Positions 47,325 to 56,722 of a stretch of 64,000 nucleotides of DNA are shown here, one piece after another. Source of the stretch: Treponema pedis (GTDB taxonomy: Bacteria; Spirochaetota; Spirochaetia; Treponematales; Treponemataceae); contig NZ_CP045670.1 of the NCBI RefSeq assembly GCF_017161325.1, positions 682,001-746,000 on the forward strand, read 5' to 3'. The notes below the pieces were generated by a model. It made no database searches, was not told the DNA's origin, and was given only the letters and a program-made list of their open reading frames with translations. Both the position numbers and the translations under genes were made by a program. Every line of letters starts with the position of its first letter. Position 1 is the first letter of the stretch.

Positions 47325-48818
47325 CTATCGCAATTTTCTGATTTGCATAGAAAGTTCCTGAAGTTTTTTAAACGCTTCATTTTTTATCTCTTCCCACTCT
47401 TCCGATTTTGTGTCAAGCACGTTTATTTTATCTTTCGGCATATCAAAACTTGCAGACACCGTTTTACTGATTTTAAAATTTGCATCGGTTCCGAGTAAAA
47501 TACTGTTTTCTTCCGAATCTCCAATACCTAAAACCATATTATCGATTCTGTAATTAATTCCGTCATCTGTTTTTTCAACATTACCTGAAACATGTACATC
47601 TATGCCGCTTGTATCTTTTAAAGTGCTCATATACATACCCGTTTTAAAATTTTCTTGAGAAACCGAGGTATCGGCATAAAAATACCCTTGAATATTCATA
47701 CTGCCGGGTATTTTATCGGCTTGTTCTTTGCTGAAATCCATATCTAAAATGAAGCTAATATCCGCTTTTGTATTTGTAATGTGTCCCCCGGTCATAAATT
47801 TTATAGCTAAGATTTTGGAGCCTTCAGGGTCAATAAAATTCAGTTCGCTTTTTATACTGTTTAAAGGATTCGTATAATCGCCGATTTCATAATCTATTTT
47901 TCCAAAAAGATTACCGTCTATAGTAATTGTTATTTCGTCTTTTGTAACAAGACCGTTTTTAACAATAAGATTTTCGGTCATCTTAAGTTTTTGAATATTA
48001 TCTTTTATTGAAGTATTATAAAATTCTTCAGCTTTTTTAAATTCTTCACTATACAGTTTTTCATAAACATTCCAAGAAGTTCTGAGCCGATTATCGTTTT
48101 TAACTGCATATACAAGTGCGGGAAAATATTTGAAAATATCGTCATTATTAAATTCGATAAAATAGTTGCCGTCGGTTTCTTTAATCACTGCATTTTTATA
48201 AAGAATTTGCATCGCCTTATTATAACGTTTTTGAGAAGCTCGGTCGGGTTCAATGGACTGTAAATTTCTAATTGTATTGTAAGAAAAGTCGCTTTCCAAA
48301 TATGAAAAAAAGTTTTGAGGAAAAATAAGAGCCATAACCTTGCCCAAACTGTCTGCCGGAATAAAGAAGGTTTTATCAAGAATTTTAGGGCTTGCCGCTT
48401 CAATATTCTTTTTGCCTATTTTAATATTTATAACATCGGTTTCTTCTTCTCCCTCAAAAAAATTTTTGAGTTTATAAGAGTATCTGTACTCCTTTGCATT
48501 TTTATCGTTTGCAACCTCGTATTTTATTCCTATGTTGTTATCTATAATGGATTGAACGAATGAGTTTACAGTTGAACTCGCATCGGCAAATATGCCCGAA
48601 GCCTGATAATCGGTTAAAAAAAACTCGCCATATGCATAGCCGTTATCTTTAATGACATCTTCTAAAAAGAAATTATTTGCAAACTCTTTGTAAGCCTTCA
48701 TACTTTTTTCCGAAGAATTTCTTTTTATGCTTATTATGTTTTTTACTTCTTTTTTAGTGCAGGACAAAACTGTAACAGCCGCAATTACAGTTAAAATAAA
48801 TAATTTTATAGTTTTCAT
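47325..48818 (-). CDS. Hypothetical lipoprotein, 497 aa
   Basis: A lipoprotein signal (ILTVIAAVTVLSC) is followed by a mature region without transmembrane helices, rich in Asp, Lys and Asn with beta-strand repeats in the C-terminal half (GSMNIQGYFYADTSVSQ, VSGNVEKTDDGINYRIDNMVL). No domain is recognised. It has its own promoter and precedes the ParB-domain gene by 40 bases. Confidence 0.75.
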   Translation of the reverse strand: MKTIKLFILTVIAAVTVLSCTKKEVKNIISIKRNSSEKSMKAYKEFANNFFLEDVIKDNGYAYGEFFLTDYQASGIFADASSTVNSFVQSIIDNNIGIKYEVANDKNAKEYRYSYKLKNFFEGEEETDVINIKIGKKNIEAASPKILDKTFFIPADSLGKVMALIFPQNFFSYLESDFSYNTIRNLQSIEPDRASQKRYNKAMQILYKNAVIKETDGNYFIEFNNDDIFKYFPALVYAVKNDNRLRTSWNVYEKLYSEEFKKAEEFYNTSIKDNIQKLKMTENLIVKNGLVTKDEITITIDGNLFGKIDYEIGDYTNPLNSIKSELNFIDPEGSKILAIKFMTGGHITNTKADISFILDMDFSKEQADKIPGSMNIQGYFYADTSVSQENFKTGMYMSTLKDTSGIDVHVSGNVEKTDDGINYRIDNMVLGIGDSEENSILLGTDANFKISKTVSASFDMPKDKINVLDTKSEEWEEIKNEAFKKLQELSMQIRKLR

Positions 48819-48840
48819 AAATTACCTCTCCATAAATTTC

Positions 48841-48869
48841 AGTATACGCATTTGTCTTCCCGTTGTCAA
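48841..48869 (-). promoter_or_regulatory. Promoter of the 497-aa lipoprotein gene
   Basis: On the minus strand TTGACA (48864-48869) and TATACT (48841-48846) are exactly 17 bases apart. An 11-base direct repeat GTATACGCATT overlaps the -10 (48842) and recurs at 48894, a possible regulator site pair. Confidence 0.75.
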
Positions 48870-49015
48870 CTTCTTCTTTCATCACGTTTCGCGGTATACG
48901 CATTACAAAAGTTATAAAACGGAAAGGAGAAAGCCTTTTATCCCGAAAAACGCCTGTAACGACTTGTCCTTGAACCTTTATCATCTTTTTTGTATCTTTG
49001 ATTATGTTGAACCTG

Positions 49016-49044
49016 TTGCGCTTTTCATAAAAACTATATACAAT
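49016..49044 (+). promoter_or_regulatory. Possible promoter of the MFS gene
   Basis: TTGCGC (49016-49021) and TACAAT (49039-49044), 17 bases apart, would start transcription only two or three bases before the ATG at 49054, a leaderless message. Confidence 0.4.
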
Positions 49045-49053
49045 ACTTTGAAT

Positions 49054-51366
49054 ATGAGTGAGCAGCTTTCAAAATTTAGAATTAAGCAGGGAAGAAAAAT
49101 TTTTGACGCTTATAACGGAATCAACTCCTTTTCATTCGCATTAGTTACGGGTAACACAATTACTCTTTATGCGATGGCACTTAATGCAAGCAGCACCGTT
49201 ATAGGATTATTAACGGCTTTTATGTATATGTGTTATTTTTCTCTTCCGCTCGGGAAGCTTATTATCCGGCGTTTTACAATTGTTCAAACCTTTTGTTACA
49301 CTTGGTTTTTACGTAATTTTTCTTTACTGCCGATATTGGCCGTTCCTTATTTTTATTTTGCCGGAAATAAAGAAGCTTCTTTGTTTATGCTGCTCCTTGC
49401 AGTTGCACTGTTTAATTTCTTTCGCGGTGCGGGAATAATTTCAAACAATCCGGTTATAGGGCTTTTATCACCCGGCAAAGATAGGAATTCTTATATAGTA
49501 AGAATTTCACTTACAAATAACGGAGCAACCCTAATTGCAATTATCTTTTTGACAATCTATCTCCGTATAGCATCTCAGCACGGAATTAATCTAATTTCCA
49601 CATATAATATAACGGCTATTATAGGAATTATAACGGGGTTTGCCGCCTCGGCTCTTTTATTAAAACTTCCGGACCCTGAGTTTGAAGAAAAGCAAAGACT
49701 GATACAAAATGCAAAGGCGGAAGGAAAAAGTAAAAAAGAAATACGTAAATTAAAATTCTCTAAAACCGAAGAAGGTGCAGGCAGTTTTTTTTCAAATATA
49801 AAAGAGGCCTTCGGCGAAAAAAATTTCCGTATTTACATACTTTCTTTTTTTATTATTCAGTTCGGAATAAGTTTAGCACGCCCCTTTATTATAGTTTACG
49901 GAAAAGCGGTTTATTCCGTACCTGACAACCTTGTCATTATACTATCGCTTGCTTCAACTATGGGCTCTCTTTTGGTAGGACTTTTAATGCGGCTTTTGAT
50001 AGATAGAATGGGTGCAAAACCTATGTATATTATTTTTACGGCTTTAAGTGCCGCCGCAATTATCCCGGCAATTATCGCCCCGGCCCAAGGTTTATGGACT
50101 GCATCATTTATATTTTTAATTTTATTTTCTATGTTTATAAGTATGGGATTTACCGCACAAATAGATGCAGCCCAAGCATATTTTTTCGGAATTATTCCGA
50201 ATAAAGCGGTAATAGATTTAAGTATGCTTTATTTTATCGTACTTGGAATTACGGGTGCGGCGGGCTCTATTTTAGGCGGACAGCTTTTAGATGTTTTTTC
50301 GGCAAACGGATTTTCCAATTTAATATCGTATAGGTTTTTCTTTTTAATAATCCTTGCTTGTATAGGGCTCGGAATGCTTTTTCAATCACGGCTTTTAAAT
50401 TTGGGAGGAAGGCACGTAAAAGAAACCCTAGCGGTAATTTTTTCGCCGCGCGATATGAAAGCTCTGAATCTTTTGTATAAATTAAATACAAATGAAAATT
50501 TAAAAACGGAAGAAAAAATTTTACAGGAGCTTACGGCAGTAGCTTCTACGGAAGCCGCCGATAAATTAAATCAATATTTGCATTCTCCCCGTTTTTCAAT
50601 ACGGTATTCCGCATTACAGGCATTAAAAAATTTAAATAGACTTTCTTCTCAAAATAAAGAATCTCTTTTAGAAGAACTGCAAAACGGTGAATTTACAACG
50701 GCGGCACTTGCGGCAAAAATCCTTGCACATTTTAAAGTATATCAAGCCGTTCCGTTATTAAGAACGGCTCTTGAAAGCCGCGATTATCTTTTAGCGGGGG
50801 AAGCAATGCTCGCCCTTGCCGAATTAAACGACACCGCTTCACAATTTAAAATTTCACAAATTATTTCCAATACGGAAAATCCTAACTTGCTGCTTTCCGG
50901 AATAGGAGCTATGGAGATTTATCATTCCATAACATCAATACCGCTGATATTGGATATTCTCCGCCGTGAAGCTTTACCGGCTCATATTGAAGATGAGGCA
51001 TATTTGGTTTTAGCATCGCTTATGAAAATAGAAGAAGGCTTTTACTATGTCTATAACCGTTTTAAAAATGAGTCCAAGGCAACCGCTGCAATTTTAAGCG
51101 ATGTCCTTGATGAAGCCTTTGCAAAACGAAAACACCAGGATATAGAGCTTAGAAAACTTCTTGCAGATTTTTCAAGTGATGCCAATTTCGACTCCGAGTT
51201 TATAAAACGGATTTTAAATTTCGGTCATAACGCTTTGGGAGTAAACACGGCTCTTCTTGCAAGCGTTGTAATGGATATAGAGCTGGTAACAAATAAGACA
51301 TTCAGATTTTTCCTGTGCTATTGGGCTGCCTGTATTTTTCAAAATCCGAAATTAGCGGAAAATTAA
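49054..51366 (+). CDS. MFS-type transporter fused to C-terminal HEAT-like repeats
   Basis: I start at MSEQLSKFRIKQGRKIFDAY (49054), since the preceding open frame overlaps the divergent promoter. Residues 1-450 hold about twelve membrane helices in the MFS arrangement with RLLIDRMGAKPMYI between helices. After ILGGQLLDVF the last 280 residues are helical repeats (LHSPRFSIRYSALQALKNL; LAAKILAHFKVYQAVPLLRTAL; LLAGEAMLALAELND) like HEAT or PBS-lyase repeats. Such tails usually bind a partner; substrate is unknown. The end overlaps a nuclease fragment in another frame. Confidence 0.8.
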   Translation: MSEQLSKFRIKQGRKIFDAYNGINSFSFALVTGNTITLYAMALNASSTVIGLLTAFMYMCYFSLPLGKLIIRRFTIVQTFCYTWFLRNFSLLPILAVPYFYFAGNKEASLFMLLLAVALFNFFRGAGIISNNPVIGLLSPGKDRNSYIVRISLTNNGATLIAIIFLTIYLRIASQHGINLISTYNITAIIGIITGFAASALLLKLPDPEFEEKQRLIQNAKAEGKSKKEIRKLKFSKTEEGAGSFFSNIKEAFGEKNFRIYILSFFIIQFGISLARPFIIVYGKAVYSVPDNLVIILSLASTMGSLLVGLLMRLLIDRMGAKPMYIIFTALSAAAIIPAIIAPAQGLWTASFIFLILFSMFISMGFTAQIDAAQAYFFGIIPNKAVIDLSMLYFIVLGITGAAGSILGGQLLDVFSANGFSNLISYRFFFLIILACIGLGMLFQSRLLNLGGRHVKETLAVIFSPRDMKALNLLYKLNTNENLKTEEKILQELTAVASTEAADKLNQYLHSPRFSIRYSALQALKNLNRLSSQNKESLLEELQNGEFTTAALAAKILAHFKVYQAVPLLRTALESRDYLLAGEAMLALAELNDTASQFKISQIISNTENPNLLLSGIGAMEIYHSITSIPLILDILRREALPAHIEDEAYLVLASLMKIEEGFYYVYNRFKNESKATAAILSDVLDEAFAKRKHQDIELRKLLADFSSDANFDSEFIKRILNFGHNALGVNTALLASVVMDIELVTNKTFRFFLCYWAACIFQNPKLAEN

Positions 51367-51566
51367 AAGACAAGGTATATATTTTTGAGTTTAAATTGAA
51401 CGGGAACGGTAATGCCGAACAGGCGATAAAACAGATAAAAGATAAGGACTATATCGGCAAATACTCGGGAAGCGGTAAAAAAATTTCGATAATAGGAGCG
51501 GCCTTCGATGAGGAAAAAAGAACCGTAAAAAATTGGCTTTCGGAAGAGCTTAATAATACCGATTAA
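51363..51566 (+). pseudogene. C-terminal fragment of a DUF1703-type PD-(D/E)XK nuclease
   Basis: The frame reads VYIFEFKLNGNGNAEQAIKQ, then IKDKDYIGKY and GKKISIIGAAFDEEKRTVKNW. EFK with Q.K.KDY and I.G..FD..KRT is the C-terminus of the AAA-ATPase-like / DUF1703 family. Its ATPase part is absent, so this is a fossil fused onto the end of the MFS gene region. Confidence 0.65.
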
Positions 51567-51659
51567 AATAATTCCCGTTATAAATTCTTCGGATAAAATT
51601 TTAATTATAATACAATCAAGCGGATTTTATTAAAAAATTTAACAAAAACCGCTTTGCTC

Positions 51660-53207
51660 TTATTTTCTTAATCTTACACCTTCAATATCGGAACTGAATA
51701 ACTCGCGTAAATCGTTTAATCCGAGAGCCATTAGAGCCATTCTGTCTATTCCGATTCCCCAAGCTAAAACGGGAACCTCAACACCCATTGCCCTAGAAAC
51801 TTCGGGCCGCAAAATACCCGAACCGCCCAATTCAAACCAGCCTAAAACCGGATGCTTAATGTGAACTTCAATTGAAGGTTCCGTAAACGGAAAATAACCG
51901 CCGACGTATTTAACTTCCGAAGCGCCTGCAATCTCTACGGCAAACATTTTAAGAATACCTAAAAGCGTACGCAAATTGACTTCACTTCCCAGGACAATCC
52001 CTTCGGTTTGATAAAAATCGGATAAATGGGTCGCATCTACCTTGTCATAGCGAAAACAGCGGGCGATACCGAAATATTTTCCCGGAATTTTCGCCTTTGC
52101 CAATTGATGAGCCGAAAGTACGGTACCTTGACTTCTAAGCAAAAGACGGCGTGTAAAATCCCTGTCAAAAGAATAGTTCCAGCCGCGGCTGCCCGTATTA
52201 CCTCCCGTTTCGTGAATTTCCGCAACACGCGATAAAAACGGTTCTTCTATTTTTTTTGCATAAGCGGGATTTTTCACATAATATACGTCGTGAATATCCC
52301 TGGCGGCATGAAATTGAGGCATAAAAAGAGCGTCCGAATTCCAAAAATCGGTTTCTACAAGAGGTCCGTCAAATTCTTCAAAGCCCAAACCTACAAGTTT
52401 ATCTTTTACGCTTTCTAAAAAATCACAGTACGGATTTGTTCTCCCTGAAATTATGCGTGCAGGAGGAAGATTTATATTATAACTTCTAAAAGTTTTATTT
52501 TTCCAAGAGGCTGTTTTTAAGCTTTCCACTGTAAGTTGACCGGTTTCTTCACCTGTAATTCCGGCTTCTTCCAACTCTTTTTGAACGTCCTCAGCCTTTT
52601 TTGTAAAAGAGTACACAACAAAATCGCGTTCCGTAATTTTAAATGCGCTGTCCGCCGCTCCGCGTTTTTTTGCAATTGAGTTTATGATTTTAATTTCTTC
52701 TTCATTTAACTCCGACTCGGCAATAGTGCGGTTTTCCGCCGTAAACCCCTTATTTAATAAGGCGTTAATTAAATTAAAGCGCTCGGACTTAGGCTCTTCA
52801 ATAAACTCCGCCTTTTTTTCCGCGTCCATCTTTACGGCCCCTTCTTTTGAAAGAATACCGAAGGCGGAGCCTACATCTTTATTTTCAAGTTTAAGAATTT
52901 CCGCAATTTCCGGAAGGCGTAAACCGCCTTTTTCTTTTAATAAATTAATAATACGCCGCTCCGGCGTGCCGTTTCGGGCAAAATCCGCTCCGGTTTCAGT
53001 GAGCTCAAAAAACGTATGTGTAGTGCGTGCAGTTTCTTGAACAAGTTCTTTCATCTTAAGCCATGAAAAAACCTGATTTGCATGACCTTCTTTATAATCC
53101 AATTGTTTTGCAAGTTTTTCGTTATCAAGATTTTCACCTAATTTAAAATTTTTTAAGACTCTTGTTTCCAAGGGGTGAAGATTTTTTACTATAGTTTTTA
53201 TATCCAT
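51660..53207 (-). CDS. pheS: Phenylalanyl-tRNA synthetase alpha subunit
   Basis: 515 aa, longer than the usual bacterial form of about 340 and of the archaeal/eukaryotic type: the N-terminal 200 residues are stacked winged helices (LDYKEGHANQVFSWLKMKEL; ILKLENKDVGSAFGILSKEG). The class II core has FNSDALFMPQFH-like WNSDALFMPQFHAARDIHDV (motif 1-2), RCFRYDKVDATHLSDFYQTE (motif 2) and GIGIDRMALMALGLNDLR (motif 3). It charges tRNA-Phe with PheT, which is not adjacent. Confidence 0.93.
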   Translation of the reverse strand: MDIKTIVKNLHPLETRVLKNFKLGENLDNEKLAKQLDYKEGHANQVFSWLKMKELVQETARTTHTFFELTETGADFARNGTPERRIINLLKEKGGLRLPEIAEILKLENKDVGSAFGILSKEGAVKMDAEKKAEFIEEPKSERFNLINALLNKGFTAENRTIAESELNEEEIKIINSIAKKRGAADSAFKITERDFVVYSFTKKAEDVQKELEEAGITGEETGQLTVESLKTASWKNKTFRSYNINLPPARIISGRTNPYCDFLESVKDKLVGLGFEEFDGPLVETDFWNSDALFMPQFHAARDIHDVYYVKNPAYAKKIEEPFLSRVAEIHETGGNTGSRGWNYSFDRDFTRRLLLRSQGTVLSAHQLAKAKIPGKYFGIARCFRYDKVDATHLSDFYQTEGIVLGSEVNLRTLLGILKMFAVEIAGASEVKYVGGYFPFTEPSIEVHIKHPVLGWFELGGSGILRPEVSRAMGVEVPVLAWGIGIDRMALMALGLNDLRELFSSDIEGVRLRK

Positions 53208-53247
53208 TTTGAACTCCCGATTACTATTGACCGTTTAAAAGAGGTTC

Positions 53248-53276
53248 AGTATATCATATTTTTAAAAGATTTTCAA
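53248..53276 (-). promoter_or_regulatory. Promoter of pheS
   Basis: TTGAAA (53271-53276) and TATACT (53248-53253) on the minus strand, 17 bases apart, about 40 bases before the start. Confidence 0.7.
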
Positions 53277-53329
53277 TTTAGTAAAAAGATGAGGTTTATA
53301 ACGGCATATTGGTAAATGGTTTAAAAATA

Positions 53330-53362
53330 AAAGCCGGCACCCCTTATCAGAGAACCGGCTTT
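53330..53362 (-). terminator. Terminator of the IdeS-like protease gene
   Basis: AAAGCCGG and CCGGCTTT form an eight-pair stem; the minus strand continues with TTTTATTTTT. It lies 24 bases past the stop. Confidence 0.75.
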
Positions 53363-53385
53363 TGTATTTGTAAAATAAATCGGTA

Positions 53386-54714
53386 TTAAAGTTTATCCGC
53401 GCCCAGGTTTAAGCGTACTACTCCTTGTACTCTATTTCGTGTTACTCCGTTTGTTCCCGTATTAACAAGGTACGGATAGCCCCTTCCATCGTAATACAAG
53501 CCGTACGGAATTAGTTTCGAGCCGCGCATAACTTCGTCTTTATTGCCCAAATTTGAATCCCCTATCCATATTTCTACAATATTTCCTTCGGAATCCTTTG
53601 AAATTCCCCAGACATTTACTATATGCCTGCCATTATCCCTTTCAATGAAGTAATCAATGGCGACGGCTTCTTTGTTTTCAATAGCTAAATTTAAGAAGTT
53701 TTCAAAATCGGCTTTATTCGTTACGGAGCTTTCCGAAATAATTTCATTTTTATTTGTAAAAACATCTTTTAAGTAAGTATCAAAAAACCAGTATAAAACC
53801 TCTCTTACTTCGCCGCCGCGTCCGCCGTGGTTAAGCGTTCCGTTTCGGACAAGGTCTGCTATTTTCGAAGTTGTACCGTTGCCGTCTTTAGTATATTGAA
53901 ACTTTTCAAAATCAAAATTCCGCTTACCGAGTAAATCCTTATTTTGGCGAATCCACCAGTGAAGAAGGTTTGAGCCTACGATTCCATAACACAAACTGGC
54001 GTCGCTTTTCCAACCTGTATCGGTAAAGGCTGCGGCACCATGGCTATATGCCATTTTAAGAGCATTAAACCACGTAGTGGTATCGGATTCTACCCAGCTT
54101 CTGTATGAACCGTCTTTTTTTATATCGTCGTCGGCGGGAGCCGTAATGCCGTGTACCCAAAAAGTTTCAGCTACTGTGTAAGGTTTTACTTTAGGCTGCG
54201 TATTGGAAGGTACCGATACGGTTTTCAAAGGTTTTTTATTTACAGCCGTTTTAATAGCCTCCGGCTTAGGAAGCTCATTTACTTCGGTTTTATAAACGGT
54301 AACATTTGAGGCATACTCGTTTCCTCCGATTCTATACTTGAACATATATGAGCCGGTCTTACCTTTTTCCGTTTGAATTTCATTATCGGAAATGGAGAAT
54401 ATTTTATTACCCGAGTTATCGTAATTGTTTATTCCGTATCCCGCCAGAGAGAAGCGTTTTCCTTCTTCGATGCTAATCTCTTTAGGAAGAATATTTTTTA
54501 CTTCTTCTTCTACCGTTGCTGCAGTGCGTGTATTTTCTGCAGAATTATTTTGTTTTACTGTAACAGGGGTATTTTGCGGAGCTTCAACCTCGTTTTGCTT
54601 AGCCGAACGGGTATCGTCATTCAGTTTAATCCCCTGTAAATTACAGCCTGTAGTTACAGTTGCTATAATTACTGCAAAAACTTGCAGTATAATCATTGGT
54701 TTTTTAGTCTTCAT
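53386..54714 (-). CDS. IdeS-like (dentipain-type) cysteine protease lipoprotein
   Basis: 442 aa. A lipoprotein signal ends at Cys24 (IIATVTTGC), then a Ser/Thr/Asn spacer, a bacterial Ig-like strand region (about 75-145) and the protease domain from FWVHGITAPADDDI. Catalytic Cys242 lies in SLCYGIVGSNLLHWW, His364 in GRHIVNVWGISKDSEGN and Asp386 in IWIGDSN, matching the order and spacing in IdeS/Mac of streptococci. The T. denticola homologue, dentipain, was reported as a virulence factor. Substrate here (immunoglobulin or other) is not readable from sequence. Confidence 0.85.
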   Translation of the reverse strand: MKTKKPMIILQVFAVIIATVTTGCNLQGIKLNDDTRSAKQNEVEAPQNTPVTVKQNNSAENTRTAATVEEEVKNILPKEISIEEGKRFSLAGYGINNYDNSGNKIFSISDNEIQTEKGKTGSYMFKYRIGGNEYASNVTVYKTEVNELPKPEAIKTAVNKKPLKTVSVPSNTQPKVKPYTVAETFWVHGITAPADDDIKKDGSYRSWVESDTTTWFNALKMAYSHGAAAFTDTGWKSDASLCYGIVGSNLLHWWIRQNKDLLGKRNFDFEKFQYTKDGNGTTSKIADLVRNGTLNHGGRGGEVREVLYWFFDTYLKDVFTNKNEIISESSVTNKADFENFLNLAIENKEAVAIDYFIERDNGRHIVNVWGISKDSEGNIVEIWIGDSNLGNKDEVMRGSKLIPYGLYYDGRGYPYLVNTGTNGVTRNRVQGVVRLNLGADKL

Positions 54715-54855
54715 ACTTCCTCAGTATTGTTATGTTAATAAAAATTATCTTGTTTGAAAATGTAATTCAAACAAATCCGGTGCACTTTTTACAATATAGG
54801 ATTATGATTATCTCCAATATATCATTTTTTGTTAATATAGTCAACAGGTTTTGTT

Positions 54856-56028
54856 TTATTTTCCCAATTCCTGCATTATATAATTTACGAACAATGCACA
54901 ACCTTTGTAAAATTGGGATTCATCGAGGGCGAATTTCGGGTTGTGGTGAGCCCAAACCTTACCGTCTATTTCCATAGGTGTCGATAAAAAAACAAATGTA
55001 CCGGGAACTTTTTTTAAGTACCATGCAAAATCTTCACCGCCCATAACCGGTTTTTTCATTAATTTTACATCGTTCGGGAATAATTCCGCAGCGGCTTTCA
55101 TCGCCTTTTCCGTAACCTCAGGATTGTTTATAAGAGGAGGCGGCTGTCTAAAATATTTAAAAACTATATCTCCTCTAAAGGATTTTGCAATACCTGAAGC
55201 AATTTCACCTAGCCTTTTTTCTATTAAAAACCGGGTTTCATCGGTTACCGCACGAACGGTACCCTCAAGGTAGGCTTCGGGAGGAATTATGTTAAAGGCC
55301 GACCCCGAATGAAACTGTCCTACGGTTATTACGGCGGGTTCGGTAGGATTAATTTCCCGTCCAAGTATTTCCTGTATTGCAACAACAATATGCGAGCCTA
55401 TTACAATAGGGTCTACGGAAAGGGACGGATATGCGCCGTGAGCTCCGATACCCTTAACGGTAATGGAAAATTTATCCATACAGGACATCATAGAGCCTTG
55501 TGCAAATAGAAATTCTCCGGCGGCGGCTTCTCCGCTTACGCAGCCTACATGTAACCCTATAATTTCTTTTACATCATCTAAAATACCTTTTTCGCATATA
55601 TCTACGGAACCCGTGCCGAGTTCTTCTGCCGGCTGAAATATAAGTTTAACCGTTCCTTTAAAATTATCTTTTAAGTCGTTTAAAAGCTTTGCCGCACCCA
55701 ATAAGATTGCGGTATGAGCGTCATGACCGCAAGCATGCATAAAAGAATTTTTAGAAGCAAATTCAAGACCTGTGTTTTCGCATACGGGAAGAGCGTCCAT
55801 ATCCGCCCGTAAAGCAATAACTTCTCCTTTTTCCGCACCGCGGATATATCCTATGACAGCACTTTTAGCGGCATTTCTGTCATATTCTATTCCGAATTCG
55901 TCCAGTTTTTTACAGACAAAATCAATGGTATCGGTAAGTTCAAATCCTATTTCGGGGTTTTCATGAAGTTTTCTTCTCCAAGCAATAACATCTTTTTCGA
56001 TTTCTTTTGCTTTTTCTACTATATTCAT
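54856..56028 (-). CDS. M20-family N-acyl-amino-acid amidohydrolase
   Basis: 390 aa. WRRKLHENPEIGFEL opens the family, ALRADMDALPV and HACGHDAHTAILLGAA carry metal ligands, AEELGTGS the catalytic glutamate region and MGGEDFAWYL the last ligand. It hydrolyses N-acyl or hippuryl amino acids. It is the third gene of an operon with two membrane proteins that may import the substrate. Confidence 0.88.
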   Translation of the reverse strand: MNIVEKAKEIEKDVIAWRRKLHENPEIGFELTDTIDFVCKKLDEFGIEYDRNAAKSAVIGYIRGAEKGEVIALRADMDALPVCENTGLEFASKNSFMHACGHDAHTAILLGAAKLLNDLKDNFKGTVKLIFQPAEELGTGSVDICEKGILDDVKEIIGLHVGCVSGEAAAGEFLFAQGSMMSCMDKFSITVKGIGAHGAYPSLSVDPIVIGSHIVVAIQEILGREINPTEPAVITVGQFHSGSAFNIIPPEAYLEGTVRAVTDETRFLIEKRLGEIASGIAKSFRGDIVFKYFRQPPPLINNPEVTEKAMKAAAELFPNDVKLMKKPVMGGEDFAWYLKKVPGTFVFLSTPMEIDGKVWAHHNPKFALDESQFYKGCALFVNYIMQELGK

Positions 56029-56046
56029 ATCTTTCTCCTTAAGTAT

Positions 56047-56709
56047 TTATGCTTTATTTTTATTATGAGTTAAAAATCCGAATATGACCGTGCCGAATAC
56101 GCATACGGGAATCATAATATACACGGGGATTTTACCGATATTCAGCAGCAACATTGCCGCCGCCAATGCGAACATTCCGTATTTAATGTTTTTTACCGCA
56201 AACATACCGAATATTGCTCCGAAAATTGCAGGTGAAACGTATGCAAAGGCTTCAAGAACTTTCGGAGGAAATATGCTCATTAAAGCTTGCCCGCCTACAG
56301 CTGCAATAGTTACTATTATTAAATTAGTAACGATGGAGCCCGCTATCCCGAGTGTGGATACTATTTCGGCTTTTTTTGTTCCCGGTTCTACGCCTACCGC
56401 TTCCTGAGTTATTGCGGAAACAGGAACCCGGATATTTCCGATATTACCCGATAAAAAGGCCATATACGTTCCGGGTAATCCCAATATGGGGAAATAGCTT
56501 ACAGGTTCGACTACGGAATATATTGCGTATATTGAAGCTATCAAACCCCAGCCTGTAAATATATCGTGTGCAGGAGGTTTTACGCCGTATATAATCCATA
56601 CTACAATGGACGGAAGAAAACAAAGAAAAATTGCAAGAAGGTTTATAAACCGTCCGTATTTTATAATGGGCTTTGTAAAAGACTTGTCGTATAATTCATT
56701 ATTCATCAT
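56047..56709 (-). CDS. Multi-span membrane protein of the amidohydrolase operon
   Basis: 220 aa with six or so membrane helices (FINLLAIFLCFLPSIVVWII; LGIAGSIVTNLIIVTIAAVGG; YVSPAIFGAIFGMFAV). A conserved-looking loop PVSAITQEAVGVEPGTKKAE sits between helices. It is usually paired with DUF5058 proteins next to M20 peptidases, so the two are probably subunits of one transporter. ATG overlaps a run of ATGATG. Confidence 0.65.
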   Translation of the reverse strand: MMNNELYDKSFTKPIIKYGRFINLLAIFLCFLPSIVVWIIYGVKPPAHDIFTGWGLIASIYAIYSVVEPVSYFPILGLPGTYMAFLSGNIGNIRVPVSAITQEAVGVEPGTKKAEIVSTLGIAGSIVTNLIIVTIAAVGGQALMSIFPPKVLEAFAYVSPAIFGAIFGMFAVKNIKYGMFALAAAMLLLNIGKIPVYIMIPVCVFGTVIFGFLTHNKNKA

Positions 56710-56722
56710 TTAATTGTTCCTC

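Noticed and set aside
48727-49053. Upstream extension of the MFS open frame
   Set aside because: It overlaps the divergent lipoprotein gene and both predicted promoters; a typical MFS N-terminus begins at 49054.
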